Program-made: the position numbers and the translations under genes
Shown: one piece after another, positions 29,178 through 37,660 of the stretch
Layout of the letters: each line of letters starts with the position of its first letter
Numbering within the stretch: the first letter of the stretch is position 1
Origin: Propioniciclava coleopterorum
Lineage (GTDB): Bacteria > Actinomycetota > Actinomycetes > Propionibacteriales > Propionibacteriaceae
Reading direction: 5' to 3'
NCBI RefSeq assembly: GCF_011393335.1
Contig: NZ_CP049865.1
Coordinates: 2,746,722-2,810,721, forward strand
Length of the DNA stretch: 64,000 bases
The notes under the pieces: model-generated
Database searches by the model: none
What the model was told of the DNA's origin: nothing
What the model saw: only the letters and a program-made list of their open reading frames with translations

Positions 29178-29653
29178 TCGGACTCGTCGTCGTCTCCCAT
29201 TCACCGGCGCTCGCGGACGCGGCGATCGCCCTGGCGCTCGAGATGGTCGGCCGGGGTGACCCGCCCGCCGTGATCGCGGCGGCGGGGACGCCCGACGGCG
29301 GGCTGGGCACCGACGCGGCCGCCATCGCCGAGGCGCTCGCCGCGGCCGACTCGGGTGACGGCGTCCTGGTGCTGCTCGACCTCGGCAGCGCCATCCTCTC
29401 GGCCGAGATGGCCCTGGAATTCGTCGACCCCGACCTCGCGGAGCGGGTCACCCTGTCGCCGGCCCCGCTGGTGGAGGGCCTGGTCGCCGCGGTGGTGACG
29501 GCCGCCGCGGGCGGCTCGGTCGCCGACTGCGCGGCCGAGGCCGAGCGGGGCCTGACGGCGAAGGTCCAGCACCTCGCCGTCGAGCCCGAGCCAGAACCCG
29601 ACGCCGCACCCGCGTCGCACCAACCGGACGCCCCGAGGGGTCGGCCCCCGTGA
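29174..29653 (+). CDS. dhaM: PTS-dependent dihydroxyacetone kinase phosphotransferase DhaM, EIIA domain
   Basis: A 159-residue EIIA-Man-like domain that receives phosphate on His9 in MIGLVVVSHSPALADAA and passes it to DhaL-ADP. LLDLGSAILSAEMALE is typical. The end is a Pro/Glu-rich linker (EPEPEPDAAP). In enterobacterial DhaM this domain is fused to HPr and EI-like domains. Here those lie in the next frame, beginning with a GTG that overlaps this stop. One more C in the C5 run at 29645-29649 would fuse both frames into one DhaM of about 480 residues. Since other C runs nearby appear one base short, a single gene is a serious alternative. Confidence 0.88.
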   Translation: MIGLVVVSHSPALADAAIALALEMVGRGDPPAVIAAAGTPDGGLGTDAAAIAEALAAADSGDGVLVLLDLGSAILSAEMALEFVDPDLAERVTLSPAPLVEGLVAAVVTAAAGGSVADCAAEAERGLTAKVQHLAVEPEPEPDAAPASHQPDAPRGRPP

Positions 29654-30612
29654 ACCAGCAGTGGGCCCGCGGGGACGCCGGCGGCGACGACACCCCGGGC
29701 GACGTGACGTTCGCGGCCGTCATCGACCTGCCGCACGGCCTGCACGCCCGGCCGGCGGCGGCGTTCACCACCGCGCTGGGCCCGTTCGACGTGGTCGGGC
29801 GGGCGCGCAACGCGTCCACGCACTCGCCGTGGGCGGACGCCCGGAGCGTGACCGGCCTGGCCGGGCTGGGGCTGGGACCCGGCGACGAGATCGAGGTCGC
29901 CCTCAGCGGCCCGGACGCCGACGCGGCCAGGGCGGCGCTCGAGGCGCTGATCGCGGACCACTTCGGGGAGGCCGTGACGCCGCCCGACGCCGAGGCGGGC
30001 GACAGCGGGCTCCCGATCGTCGGGCCCGTGCACCGGCTGGTGCCGCCCGACCTGAGCCGCTACGTCCCCGGCGAGGACGAGGAGTCCCGGCTGTCGGCGG
30101 CGGTCGACGTCGTGGGGGCGTTCTGGACGGCGCACGCGCGGGGCCCCTTCGACGCCATCGTGCGGGCGCAGCAGGCGCTGCTGCTCGACCGGCATTTCCT
30201 CGCGCCGGCCTACAACGCGGTCGCCGCGGGCGCGTCCGCCCCGGCCGGCGTCGCGCTGGCCGTCGGCCAGAACGCGCTGCGCTTCGAGCGGCTGCCCGCC
30301 TACCTGCGGGCCCGCGCCGAGGACGTCCGCGGCCTGGGCCGGCTGCTGGTGCTCGCGCTGCTGGAGGAGCCGCTGCGCCCCGCGCTGCCCACGACGCCGT
30401 ACGTGCTCGTCGGCGCGGAGCTCGACATCGCGACCGCGCTGGGGCTGGACGCCGACCTGTGCGGCGGCGTCATCACGTGGATGGGCTCCAACCAGGGCCA
30501 CGGCGCCCTGATGTGCGGCGAGCTCGGCATCCCGATCCGGACCCGCCAGATCGCCGCCCGCGACCTGGCCGAGGGCGAGCTGGTGGAACTGGCGGCCGAC
30601 GCGACGCTGTGA
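29650..30612 (+). CDS. HPr plus EI N-terminal-like protein, DhaM C-terminal part
   Basis: A 320-residue protein with an HPr domain (about residues 20-100; phosphorylated His32 in LPHGLHARPAAAF) and a domain like the N-terminal half of PTS Enzyme I (about 115-320). The EI-like phosphohistidine loop reads GHGALMCGELGIP: the His is kept, but the usual Ala-Arg after the Met is Cys-Gly. It relays phosphate from Enzyme I to the EIIA domain encoded just upstream. Either translated from GTG 29650 (GTGA overlap) or, if a base is missing at 29645-29649, the C-terminal part of a single DhaM. A terminator follows. Confidence 0.85.
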   Translation: MNQQWARGDAGGDDTPGDVTFAAVIDLPHGLHARPAAAFTTALGPFDVVGRARNASTHSPWADARSVTGLAGLGLGPGDEIEVALSGPDADAARAALEALIADHFGEAVTPPDAEAGDSGLPIVGPVHRLVPPDLSRYVPGEDEESRLSAAVDVVGAFWTAHARGPFDAIVRAQQALLLDRHFLAPAYNAVAAGASAPAGVALAVGQNALRFERLPAYLRARAEDVRGLGRLLVLALLEEPLRPALPTTPYVLVGAELDIATALGLDADLCGGVITWMGSNQGHGALMCGELGIPIRTRQIAARDLAEGELVELAADATL

Positions 30613-30625
30613 CACGGACGCGGAA

Positions 30626-30657
30626 CGGCCCCGCCACCCATCCGGGTGGCGGGGCCG
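30626..30657. terminator. bidirectional intrinsic terminator between dhaM and mdh
   Basis: Perfect 14-bp stem beginning CGGCCCCGCCACCC with an ATCC loop, between convergent genes. Confidence 0.88.
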
Positions 30658-30669
30658 CTGCGTCGGGGC

Positions 30670-31659
30670 TCAGATGAGGCCGAGTTCCGTGACGGCCTGC
30701 TTCTCGTCGGCCAGCTCGGCGACGGAGGCGTCGATCTTGGCGCGGGAGAAGTCGTTGATCTCCAGGCCCTGCACGATCTCGTACTTCCCGTCCTTGACCA
30801 CGCACGGGAACGAGGAGATGAGGCCCTCGGGGACGCCGTAGGAGCCGTCGGAGGGCACCGACATGGAGACCCAGTCGCCCTCGGGCGTGCCGAGCACCCA
30901 GTCGTGCATGTGGCCGATGGTGGCGTTCGCCGCCGACGCCGCCGAGGAGGAGCCGCGGGCCGCGATGATCGCCGCGCCGCGCTTGGCGACCGTCGGGATG
31001 AAGTCGTTCTCGATCCACCCCTGGTCGTTCACGGCCTCAGCCGCGTTGGCGCCGTTGACCTCGGCGTTGAACAGGTCGGGGTACTGCGTGGCGGAGTGGT
31101 TGCCCCAGATCGTCATCTTCTTGATCTCGGTGACCGGGACGCCCAGCCTGGCGGCCAGCTGCGAGATCGCGCGGTTGTGGTCCAGGCGGGTCAGCGCGTT
31201 GAAGCGCTCGGCGGGGATGTCGGGGGCGTTGCTCATCGCGATCAGCGCGTTGGTGTTGGCCGGGTTGCCGGTGACCAGGATCTTGACGTCGTCGGCGGCC
31301 ACGTCGTTGAGCGCCTTGCCCTGGGCGGTGAAGATCGCGCCGTTGGCCGAGAGCAGGTCGCCGCGCTCCATGCCCGCGGTGCGCGGGCGGGCGCCGACGA
31401 GCATGGCCAGGTTCACGCCGTCGAACACCTTCGTGGCGTCGTCGCCGATGACGACCTTGCTCAGCAGCGGGAACGCGCAGTCGTCGAGCTCCATGACGAC
31501 GCCCTCGAGCGCCTTCAGGGCCGGCGTGATCTCCAGCAGGTGCAGCTGGACCGGGGTGTCCGGGCCGAGCAGCTCGCCGCTGGCGATGCGGAAGAGAAGG
31601 CTGTAGCCGATCTGGCCGGCGGCGCCGGTGACAGCGACCTTGACGGGGGCTTGGGTCAT
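30670..31659 (-). CDS. mdh: malate dehydrogenase
   Basis: NAD-dependent oxidation of malate to oxaloacetate in the TCA cycle. The 329-residue protein starts with the nucleotide fold [20 protein letters not shown], then has the substrate loop [28 protein letters not shown], the Asp in LTRLDHNRA and catalytic His in [14 protein letters not shown]. This is the cytosolic-type, longer bacterial Mdh. GTGGAGGAAAC directly precedes ATG 31659, a strong ribosome-binding site. A monocistronic unit ending at the shared terminator. Confidence 0.96.
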   Translation of the reverse strand: MTQAPVKVAVTGAAGQIGYSLLFRIASGELLGPDTPVQLHLLEITPALKALEGVVMELDDCAFPLLSKVVIGDDATKVFDGVNLAMLVGARPRTAGMERGDLLSANGAIFTAQGKALNDVAADDVKILVTGNPANTNALIAMSNAPDIPAERFNALTRLDHNRAISQLAARLGVPVTEIKKMTIWGNHSATQYPDLFNAEVNGANAAEAVNDQGWIENDFIPTVAKRGAAIIAARGSSSAASAANATIGHMHDWVLGTPEGDWVSMSVPSDGSYGVPEGLISSFPCVVKDGKYEIVQGLEINDFSRAKIDASVAELADEKQAVTELGLI

Positions 31660-31785
31660 GTTTCCTCCACTGTGAAGACGGCAGCGGGCATCCCGCCCGC
31701 ACCCCTCGAACCTAGCACCGCGCGGCCCGCCCGAGGACGGACCGGATCACCTCGGGACACCCGACCGCGGGGTTTCCGAGCCGCC

Positions 31786-31791
31786 TAGGGT
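31786..31791 (+). promoter_or_regulatory. -10 element of the phosphatase fusion gene
   Basis: TAGGGT, 6 bases before ATG 31798; predicted leaderless. Confidence 0.55.
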
Positions 31792-31797
31792 GGCGGC

Positions 31798-33090
31798 ATG
31801 CGCTTGTTCCTCGTGCGGCACGGACGGACCTCCTCCAACGTCGATCGACTCCTCGACACCGCCTTCCCCGGCGCCGACCTGGACGCCGTCGGGCGCGCCC
31901 AGGCCGACACGCTGGTCGAGCGGCTCGCCGGCGTCGAGCTCGACGCCCTGTACGCCTCCGATCTGGTCCGGACGCAGCAGACCGCGGCGCCGCTGTCGCG
32001 GGAGCGCGGCCTCGAGCCCGCGATCCTGCCCGGGCTGCGGGAGATCGCCGCCGGCGACCAGGAGATGTGGCCGGTGTGGGACGCCTACGTCGGCGTCCTC
32101 ACCTCCTGGGCGACCGGGGACCTGACCGCGAAGCGGCCCGGCGGGGAGTCGGGGGAGGAGTTCCTGGCGCGCTTCGACGGGGCGATCAGCGAGATCGCCG
32201 CGTCCGGCGCGAAGGCGGCCGCGCTGGTCAGCCACGGCGCCGCGCTGCGGATGTGGGTGGGCGGCCGCGTCTCCGGCATCGAGCCGGACGAGGTGGCGCA
32301 CCGCTACCTCGGCAACACCGCGATCATCCAGGTCGAGGGCGACCCGGAGTCCGGGTGGCGCTTCGTCTCGTGGGACGAGGGCACCGAGATCCCGACCGCG
32401 GGCCCCGACGCGCCCGCCCCGCGCGGCGAGCCGGGTGCGTTCGTGCTCGGCCGCGCCGAGGCGTCCTCGGCGGCGCCAGGCTGGCGGCTCATCCTCGGTC
32501 GACTGCACCTGGTCACCCGGTGGCCCGACGCCGCGACGGCGCTGACGTTCGTGTCCCGCGTCGGGGAGATCGCGGTGGCGCTGGGTCACGACGTCGACCT
32601 CGACGTCCGGGGCGACCGCGTCGGCCTGGCGCTCAGCAGCGCGGACGCCGGCGGCGTCACGCACCGGGACACGGCGCTGGCCCACCAGATCACGACCCTG
32701 ACCGAGGCGCTGGGCGGCGAGCCCGAGCCGACGCTCCCGGCCGCGTTCGAGCTGGGCATCGACACCGCCGACGCCGACGCGATCCGGCCGTTCTGGGCGG
32801 CGGTGCTCGCCGCGGTCGACACCGGCGACGAGGTCGTCGATCCGCTCGGGCGGGCGCCGCGGATCTGGTTCCAGGACATCGGGACGCCGCGGCCGCAGCG
32901 CAACCGGATCCACCTCGATGTCAACGTCGCCCACGACGCCGCGCCGGCCCGCATCGAGGCCGCTCTGGCGGCGGGCGGCAGGCTGCTCGACGACAGCGCC
33001 GCGCCCGCGTGGTGGGTGCTCGCCGACGCGGACGGCAACGAGGCCTGCGTCAGCACCTGGCAGGGCCGCGAGGATCCCGACGACCGGTGA
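31798..33090 (+). CDS. histidine phosphatase - pterin dehydratase-like - VOC fusion protein
   Basis: A 430-residue protein with three domains. Residues 1-195 are a histidine phosphatase: RHG in FLVRHGRTSSN, DLVRTQQTA, and the second catalytic His in ALVSHGAALRM. Residues about 225-310 resemble pterin-4a-carbinolamine dehydratase (LGRLHLVTRWPDAATALTFV, LGHDVDLDVRGDRVGLALSS). Residues about 315-430 form a glyoxalase/VOC-like domain (RPFWAAVLAAVD, RPQRNRIHLDVNVAHD, WWVLADADGNEACVSTWQG). Dehydratase-VOC proteins are known in actinobacteria as separate genes; I know of no role for the added phosphatase. An Ala/Pro linker joins them without a stop, and in-frame GTG 32443 could start a separate protein. 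A base error in the linker could also hide two genes. Confidence 0.8.
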   Translation: MRLFLVRHGRTSSNVDRLLDTAFPGADLDAVGRAQADTLVERLAGVELDALYASDLVRTQQTAAPLSRERGLEPAILPGLREIAAGDQEMWPVWDAYVGVLTSWATGDLTAKRPGGESGEEFLARFDGAISEIAASGAKAAALVSHGAALRMWVGGRVSGIEPDEVAHRYLGNTAIIQVEGDPESGWRFVSWDEGTEIPTAGPDAPAPRGEPGAFVLGRAEASSAAPGWRLILGRLHLVTRWPDAATALTFVSRVGEIAVALGHDVDLDVRGDRVGLALSSADAGGVTHRDTALAHQITTLTEALGGEPEPTLPAAFELGIDTADADAIRPFWAAVLAAVDTGDEVVDPLGRAPRIWFQDIGTPRPQRNRIHLDVNVAHDAAPARIEAALAAGGRLLDDSAAPAWWVLADADGNEACVSTWQGREDPDDR

Positions 33091-33130
33091 CGGCGCTCGC
33101 CGGGCCGACGCGCAGGCCGGTCGCGGCGGG

Positions 33131-33148
33131 GCGGATGCCCCCGCGCTC
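33131..33148 (+). repeat. dispersed copy of the hydrolase-gene repeat
   Basis: GCGGATGCCCCCGCTCCG differs at one of 18 positions from the copy at 749-766, more than 32 kb away. It sits just upstream of a possible -10 (TAGCTT, 33150-33155) of the ankyrin gene. Confidence 0.55.
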
Positions 33149-33200
33149 CGGTAGCTTGGCGGCCGGGGCGGCCGCCCCACCCCCGTTCTGAGAGGCCGCG

Positions 33201-33833
33201 ATGCAAGCACTGTTCAAAGAGATCAAGGCCGGCGACATCGACGCCGTGCGCCGACGCCTGGAGAAGGACCCCGGTGCGGTGGCGCTGCGGGCCACCCCAC
33301 CGCCCAAGACCCACGCCGGGCAGCAGCCGCTGATGGTGGCGCTCATGGTGGGCGAGTTCGAGATCGCCGACCTGCTGCTCGACTTCGGGGCGGACGCGAA
33401 CGACGACGACTCCGCCGCCGGAGAGCCGCACTGGCGCCCCGTGCTGTTCGACGCCATCAGGGCGGCGGCGTACCGGACGCGGCCGCGTCACCCGACGATG
33501 CGCGGGCCGGTCGACACCGCGGCGCAGTCGCTGGCGGTGCTGCGCCGGATGCTCGACCTGGGCGCCGACCCCACGGCCGTGAGCTCCGGCGGCACGTCCG
33601 CCCTGATGAGCGCGGCGCTCGACGTGGAGCAGGTGCTGCCTCCCCGCCAACTGCGGAATCCAGACGCCGAACTCGACCCCGAGTTCGACGCCAACATCAC
33701 CGCGCTGATGGACGCGCTGCTGGCCACCGATGTCGACCCGCACCGCATCGAGCCGATCTTCGACACCTCGGCCGCGGACTGGTTCAGCGGCCGACTGATG
33801 GGCCGCTACCTGCGCCTGCCGCGGGAGGCCTGA
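33201..33833 (+). CDS. ankyrin-repeat protein
   Basis: A 210-residue soluble protein with two to three ankyrin repeats: MQALFKEIKAGDIDAVRRRL at the N-terminus, GQQPLMVALMVGEFEIADLL with DFGADAND, and LRRMLDLGADPTAVSSGG with TSALMSAAL. Such small ankyrin proteins mediate protein contacts; partners are unknown. No signal peptide. GAGAGG precedes ATG 33201. It stands alone, followed by a hairpin. Confidence 0.82.
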   Translation: MQALFKEIKAGDIDAVRRRLEKDPGAVALRATPPPKTHAGQQPLMVALMVGEFEIADLLLDFGADANDDDSAAGEPHWRPVLFDAIRAAAYRTRPRHPTMRGPVDTAAQSLAVLRRMLDLGADPTAVSSGGTSALMSAALDVEQVLPPRQLRNPDAELDPEFDANITALMDALLATDVDPHRIEPIFDTSAADWFSGRLMGRYLRLPREA

Positions 33834-33843
33834 CCGGCGGACG

Positions 33844-33878
33844 CGGCGGCCGCGGGTCGTCCCCGCGGTGGGCCGCCG
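33844..33878. terminator. intrinsic terminator after the ankyrin gene
   Basis: Two stacked stems (6 bp 33844-33849 with 33873-33878; 7 bp 33850-33856 with 33862-33868) with a TCGTC loop, between convergent genes. Confidence 0.6.
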
Positions 33879-33988
33879 TCACGCCGGTGGCCGGGCCTCG
33901 GCGAGCGCCAGGTCGGTGAGAGCCGCCGGGGGAGCCCTAGCCGGTCGCGAGGCATCGCGACCTCCGGGACGGGGTGGTCACGCGCGGC

Positions 33989-34327
33989 TCAGGCGGACGC
34001 GGCCCGGAGCGCGTCCTCGACGCGCTCCACCTTGCCGGTCAGTTCGCCAGTGTGACCCGGGCGGATGTCGGCCTTGAGGACGAGCGCGGTGCGCGAGCCG
34101 AAGCGTTCCATCGCCTCGCAGCAGCGCCGCACGACGTCCATGCACTCGTCCCAGCTGCCCTCCAGGGTGGTGAACATCGGCCCGGTCTCGTTGGGCAGCC
34201 CCGACGCGCGGACGATCCGGACGGCCTCGGCGACGGCCAGGTGGACCGACGCGTCGTCGCACGGCGTCCAGTCGTCGGCGGCGTCGGCGGGGCGTCCGGA
34301 GGGGGCGACGGAGAATGCGACCAGCAT
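33989..34327 (-). CDS. MTH1187/YkoF-type thiamine-binding protein
   Basis: A 112-residue ferredoxin-like protein of the MTH1187/YqgV group, members of which bind thiamine-related molecules. Family features are the N-terminal strand MLVAFSVAPSG, VAEAVRIVRASGLPNETGPMFTTLEGSWDECMDVV in which the T/G-rich strand lines the ligand site, and RTALVLKADIRPGH. ATG 34327 is chosen for AGGAAGGAG at proper distance. No transporter or thi gene is adjacent, so the physiological ligand is uncertain. Confidence 0.82.
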   Translation of the reverse strand: MLVAFSVAPSGRPADAADDWTPCDDASVHLAVAEAVRIVRASGLPNETGPMFTTLEGSWDECMDVVRRCCEAMERFGSRTALVLKADIRPGHTGELTGKVERVEDALRAASA

Positions 34328-34489
34328 GGCGGTCTCCTTCCTGTGGTTGCCACCCACGGTAGCCCGGCGCGTCGGTCCGTCCTCCCTCGGTCCGGGGCGG
34401 CGGCGGTGTCGCGGTGGGGGTCGCGGGTGCGTGGTGATCCGGCGGACGCCGCCGCGTCGGACGCCCGCCGGCGGCTCGGGCGGAAACGA

Positions 34490-34526
34490 CGGGGGCCCGC
34501 CCGACGCGTGGTCGAGCGGGCCCCCG
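34490..34526 (-). terminator. intrinsic terminator after actP
   Basis: An 11-bp stem CGGGGGCCCGC / GCGGGCCCCCG lies 9 bases beyond the minus-strand stop. Confidence 0.75.
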
Positions 34527-34535
34527 GGGTGACGG

Positions 34536-36164
34536 TCAGTGCGCGAGCGCGCCCGCCGCCCCGGCGCCGGTCATGGAGCGGACCTCCATCTCGGCCGCCT
34601 TCTCCGGATCGGACTTCTCCTTGGACAGCACGGTCCCCAGCCAGCCGGCCAGGAAGCCGAGCGGAACCGAGATCAGCGCGGGGTTGTCGTAGGGGAACCA
34701 GGCGAAGCTGGCCCCCGGGAACATCGCGCTGGCCAGCGGCTTGGCCGCCCCGATCGGGGTCGAGACCGCGGGGGAGAAGATGATCAGCACCAGCGAGCTG
34801 ATGAGGCCGGTGTAGATCGACCACAGCGAGCCCTGGGTGTTGAACCGCTTCCAGTAGAGCGAGAACAGGATGGAGGGCAGGTTCGCCGACGCCGCGACCG
34901 CGAAGGCCAGGGCGACGAGGAACGCGATGTTCATGCTCTTGGCGAAGATGCCGCCGAAGATCGCCAGCGCGCCGATGACCAGCACGGTGTTGCGGGCGAT
35001 CTTGACCTCGACGGCCGGGTCGGCCTTGCCGTCCTTCATGACGTTGTTGTAGATGTCGTGCGCGAACGACGCCGAAGCGGTGATCGTCAGGCCCGCGACC
35101 ACGGCGAGGATCGTGGCGAAGGCCACGCCCGCGATGATGGCGAGGAAGATCGTGCCGCCCGTCCCGCCGCCGGGCAGGAAGAACGCGAGCGCCGGGGCCG
35201 CCGCGTTCGCTTTGCCGGGCATGCCGTTGATCGCCTCTTGGCCGCCGGGGACCAGCGCGGCCGCGCCGTAGCCCAGCACCAGCGTGAACAGGTAGAACGC
35301 GCCGATGAGCGCGATCGCCCACGTCACCGACTGGCGGGCCGCCTTGGCGGTCGGCACGGTGTAGAAGCGCATCAGGACGTGGGGCAGGCCGGCGGTGCCC
35401 AGCACGAGGGCGATCGACAGCGAGATGAAGCCGATCGGGTCCTTGTACTTGTCGCCGGGCGCCAGCATCGCCGGGTGGTCGTTGGCCACGACGGCCTGGC
35501 CCATGAGGGCGTCGAAGTTGAAGCCGAACAGGGCCAGCACCCAGACCGTCATCAGGCCGGCGCCGGCGATCAGCAGGACGGCCTTGATCATCTGGACCCA
35601 CGTGGTGCCCTTCATGCCGCCGATGAGGACGTACACGATCATCAGGACGCCGACGATCACGATGACGATGTTCTGGGCGAGCTCACCGCTGAGGCCCAGC
35701 AGCAGCGACACCAGGCCGCCGGCGCCGGCCATCTGGGCGAGCAGGTAGAAGAAGGAGATCGCCAGCGTGGACAGCGCGGCGGCGAGGCGGACGGGCTTCT
35801 GCCGCATCCGGAAGCTGAGGACGTCGGCCATCGTGTAGCGGCCGGTGTTGCGCAGCGGCTCGGCGACCAGCAGGAGCGCCACGAGCCAAGCCACGAGGAA
35901 GCCGATCGAGTAGAGCAGGCCGTCGTAGCCGTTGAACGCGATGGCGCCGGCGATGCCGAGGAACGACGCGGCGGACAGGTAGTCGCCCGCGATCGCGAAG
36001 CCGTTCTGCGTGCCCGAGAACTGGGCGCCGCCGGTGTAGAAGGAGCCGGCCGCCTTGGCCTGGTTCGACGTCACCTTGATGACGACCGTGAGGGTCGCCA
36101 CCACGAAGACGGCGAAGATGACGATGTTGAGGATCGGGTTGCCGAGGGCTTCCAGGAGCATCAT
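34536..36164 (-). CDS. actP: cation/acetate symporter
   Basis: A 542-residue solute:sodium symporter family transporter, probably for acetate or other short monocarboxylates. About 13 helices are visible; conserved parts are GTQNGFAIAGDYLSAASFLG, NTGRYTMADVLSFRMRQKPV, FFYLLAQMAGAGGLVSLLLG, GGMKGTTWVQMIKAVLL and the long SASFAHDIYNNV loop. GGAAGGAGA precedes two tandem ATGs (36164 and 36161); 36164 overlaps the stop of the DUF485 gene. The pairing with DUF485 (YjcH) is the standard acetate-uptake operon. MctC-type pyruvate/propionate transport is an alternative. Confidence 0.9.
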   Translation of the reverse strand: MMLLEALGNPILNIVIFAVFVVATLTVVIKVTSNQAKAAGSFYTGGAQFSGTQNGFAIAGDYLSAASFLGIAGAIAFNGYDGLLYSIGFLVAWLVALLLVAEPLRNTGRYTMADVLSFRMRQKPVRLAAALSTLAISFFYLLAQMAGAGGLVSLLLGLSGELAQNIVIVIVGVLMIVYVLIGGMKGTTWVQMIKAVLLIAGAGLMTVWVLALFGFNFDALMGQAVVANDHPAMLAPGDKYKDPIGFISLSIALVLGTAGLPHVLMRFYTVPTAKAARQSVTWAIALIGAFYLFTLVLGYGAAALVPGGQEAINGMPGKANAAAPALAFFLPGGGTGGTIFLAIIAGVAFATILAVVAGLTITASASFAHDIYNNVMKDGKADPAVEVKIARNTVLVIGALAIFGGIFAKSMNIAFLVALAFAVAASANLPSILFSLYWKRFNTQGSLWSIYTGLISSLVLIIFSPAVSTPIGAAKPLASAMFPGASFAWFPYDNPALISVPLGFLAGWLGTVLSKEKSDPEKAAEMEVRSMTGAGAAGALAH

Positions 36165-36553
36165 CGGGCGTCTCCTTCCAGCTTCTCGCGGATCTGAGTG
36201 GCGAGCGGATCGAGCCGCGTCTTGGCCTGGCGCAGGTACAGCCAGGTGATGAGGAACGTGGTGACGAACTGCAGCAGGCCCAGGAAATGGCCGACGTTGA
36301 AGTACTGCATCCCCAGGAACGACTGGGTCATGAAGTCCTTGGCGTAGACCGACATCAGGACGTAGGCGAAGTACCACACCAGGAATGCGGCGGTCATCGG
36401 GAATGCGAAGTTGCGGAACCGGCGCTGCAGTTCCTCGAACTCGGGGGACTGGGCCACCTCGACGAACGCGGCGGCGGGGATCTCCGAGGACGCTCCGTGC
36501 GCATCGGCGCGCTCGGGCGGATCCGTGGGCGGATTACTCGGGGGAGTCGACAT
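36161..36553 (-). CDS. DUF485 membrane protein, YjcH-like
   Basis: A 130-residue protein with a disordered Pro-rich N-terminus and two helices (FPMTAAFLVWYFAYVLMSVY and HFLGLLQFVTTFLITWLYL), typical of DUF485. It is the conserved small partner of ActP-type symporters, encoded immediately upstream with an ATGA overlap. ATG 36553 was selected because GGAGG lies 4 bases before it; the upstream in-frame ATG 36571 has no such site. Confidence 0.87.
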   Translation of the reverse strand: MSTPPSNPPTDPPERADAHGASSEIPAAAFVEVAQSPEFEELQRRFRNFAFPMTAAFLVWYFAYVLMSVYAKDFMTQSFLGMQYFNVGHFLGLLQFVTTFLITWLYLRQAKTRLDPLATQIREKLEGDAR

Positions 36554-36649
36554 GAAACCTCCATTGGTCATGTGGGAGCCAGCCTGACTGGCAGCCAGAC
36601 CATAACCGCACCGCGCGCGTCGGCGGAAGGCGGGGAGGGCACCCCGGAT

Positions 36650-36687
36650 GAATCGTTGTCGAATCGTGTTGTTAGCTCGACGTCGAG
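36650..36687. promoter_or_regulatory. AT-rich control region with palindrome upstream of the acetate transporter operon
   Basis: Contains the perfect 12-bp palindrome CTCGACGTCGAG (36676-36687) and an 11-bp-spaced direct repeat GAATCG (36650-36655, 36661-36666), within a stretch much richer in A/T than its surroundings. It lies between purU and the DUF485-actP operon and may hold the operon's promoter and a regulator site. Confidence 0.35.
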
Positions 36688-36756
36688 ATTCTTTTTGGTC
36701 GGGACGTCACAAATAGAGGGACGTTGTTATTCCGTTCCCGCCCCGGGGTCGGCGAC

Positions 36757-37608
36757 TCAGCCGAAGATGACCGTGCGGTGCCCGTCCAGGAAGACGCGGT
36801 GCTCGGCGTAGAGGCGGACGGCCTCGGCGAGGGTGCGGGTCTCCTGCTCCTGGCCGCGGGCGACGAGTTGCGGCACCTCCAGGTTGTGGTCGACGCGCGT
36901 GACGTTCTGCTCGATGATCGGGCCCTCGTCCAGGTCGGAGGTCACGAAGTGCGCGGTCGCCCCGATGAGCTTCACGCCCCGCTCGTGCGCCTGCCGGTAC
37001 GGGTTGGCGCCCTTGAACCCGGGCAGGAAGGAGTGGTGGATGTTGATCGCGCGCCCGGCCAGCGCCTCGCACAGCTCCGGCGACAGGATCTGCATGTAGC
37101 GGGCGAGCACGACGAGCTCGATGTCCTCGGCCTCCACCCGGCGCAGCACCTCGGCCTCGAAGTCCGCCTTGGTGTGCGGCAGCACGACGTGGTCGGTGAA
37201 CGGGACGCCGTAGAAGGTGGCCAGCGGGCGCAGGTCGGGGTGGTTGGCCATCACGCCGGCCACCTCGATCGGCAGCAGGCCCGACCGCTGCCGGAACAGC
37301 AGGTCGTTGAGGCAGTGCGCCGCGCGGCTCGCCAGGATCAGGGTGCGGCGGCGGCGTCCGACCTCGTCGAGGTGCCAGGCCGCCTGCAGGTAGGCCGCCA
37401 GCGGGCGCAGGGACTCCTCGAACGAGGACCGCTCGAAGCCGGACTGCACCTGGACGCGCATGAAGAACCGGCCCGTGTCGACCGAGGAGAACTGCTGCAG
37501 CTCGGTGACGTTGCCCTGCGCCGCGGCGACCGCTCCAGTGACGGCATGCACGATGCCGGGGCGGTCGGGGCACTCCAGGGTCAACACCCAGTGGGACGAA
37601 TCGGTCAC
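36757..37608 (-). CDS. purU: formyltetrahydrofolate deformylase
   Basis: Hydrolyses 10-formyl-THF to formate and THF, balancing one-carbon pools. The 283-residue protein has an N-terminal ACT domain (WVLTLECPDRPGIVHAVTGA) for regulation and a C-terminal formyltransferase fold with INIHHSFLPGFKGANPY and IGATAHFVTSDLDEGPIIEQ, carrying the catalytic Asn, His and Asp. GTG 37608 is preceded at 8 bases by TAGAGT. A stand-alone gene downstream of the patatin gene on the same strand. Confidence 0.94.
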   Translation of the reverse strand: MTDSSHWVLTLECPDRPGIVHAVTGAVAAAQGNVTELQQFSSVDTGRFFMRVQVQSGFERSSFEESLRPLAAYLQAAWHLDEVGRRRRTLILASRAAHCLNDLLFRQRSGLLPIEVAGVMANHPDLRPLATFYGVPFTDHVVLPHTKADFEAEVLRRVEAEDIELVVLARYMQILSPELCEALAGRAINIHHSFLPGFKGANPYRQAHERGVKLIGATAHFVTSDLDEGPIIEQNVTRVDHNLEVPQLVARGQEQETRTLAEAVRLYAEHRVFLDGHRTVIFG

Positions 37609-37616
37609 GCCGGCCG

Positions 37617-37622
37617 ACTCTA
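37617..37622 (-). promoter_or_regulatory. -10-like element of purU
   Basis: TAGAGT on the minus strand, 8 bases before GTG 37608; predicted leaderless. Confidence 0.45.
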
Positions 37623-37660
37623 CTGCGCGGGGGCGCCGACGCGGGCGCGGTCCGCCGCCG

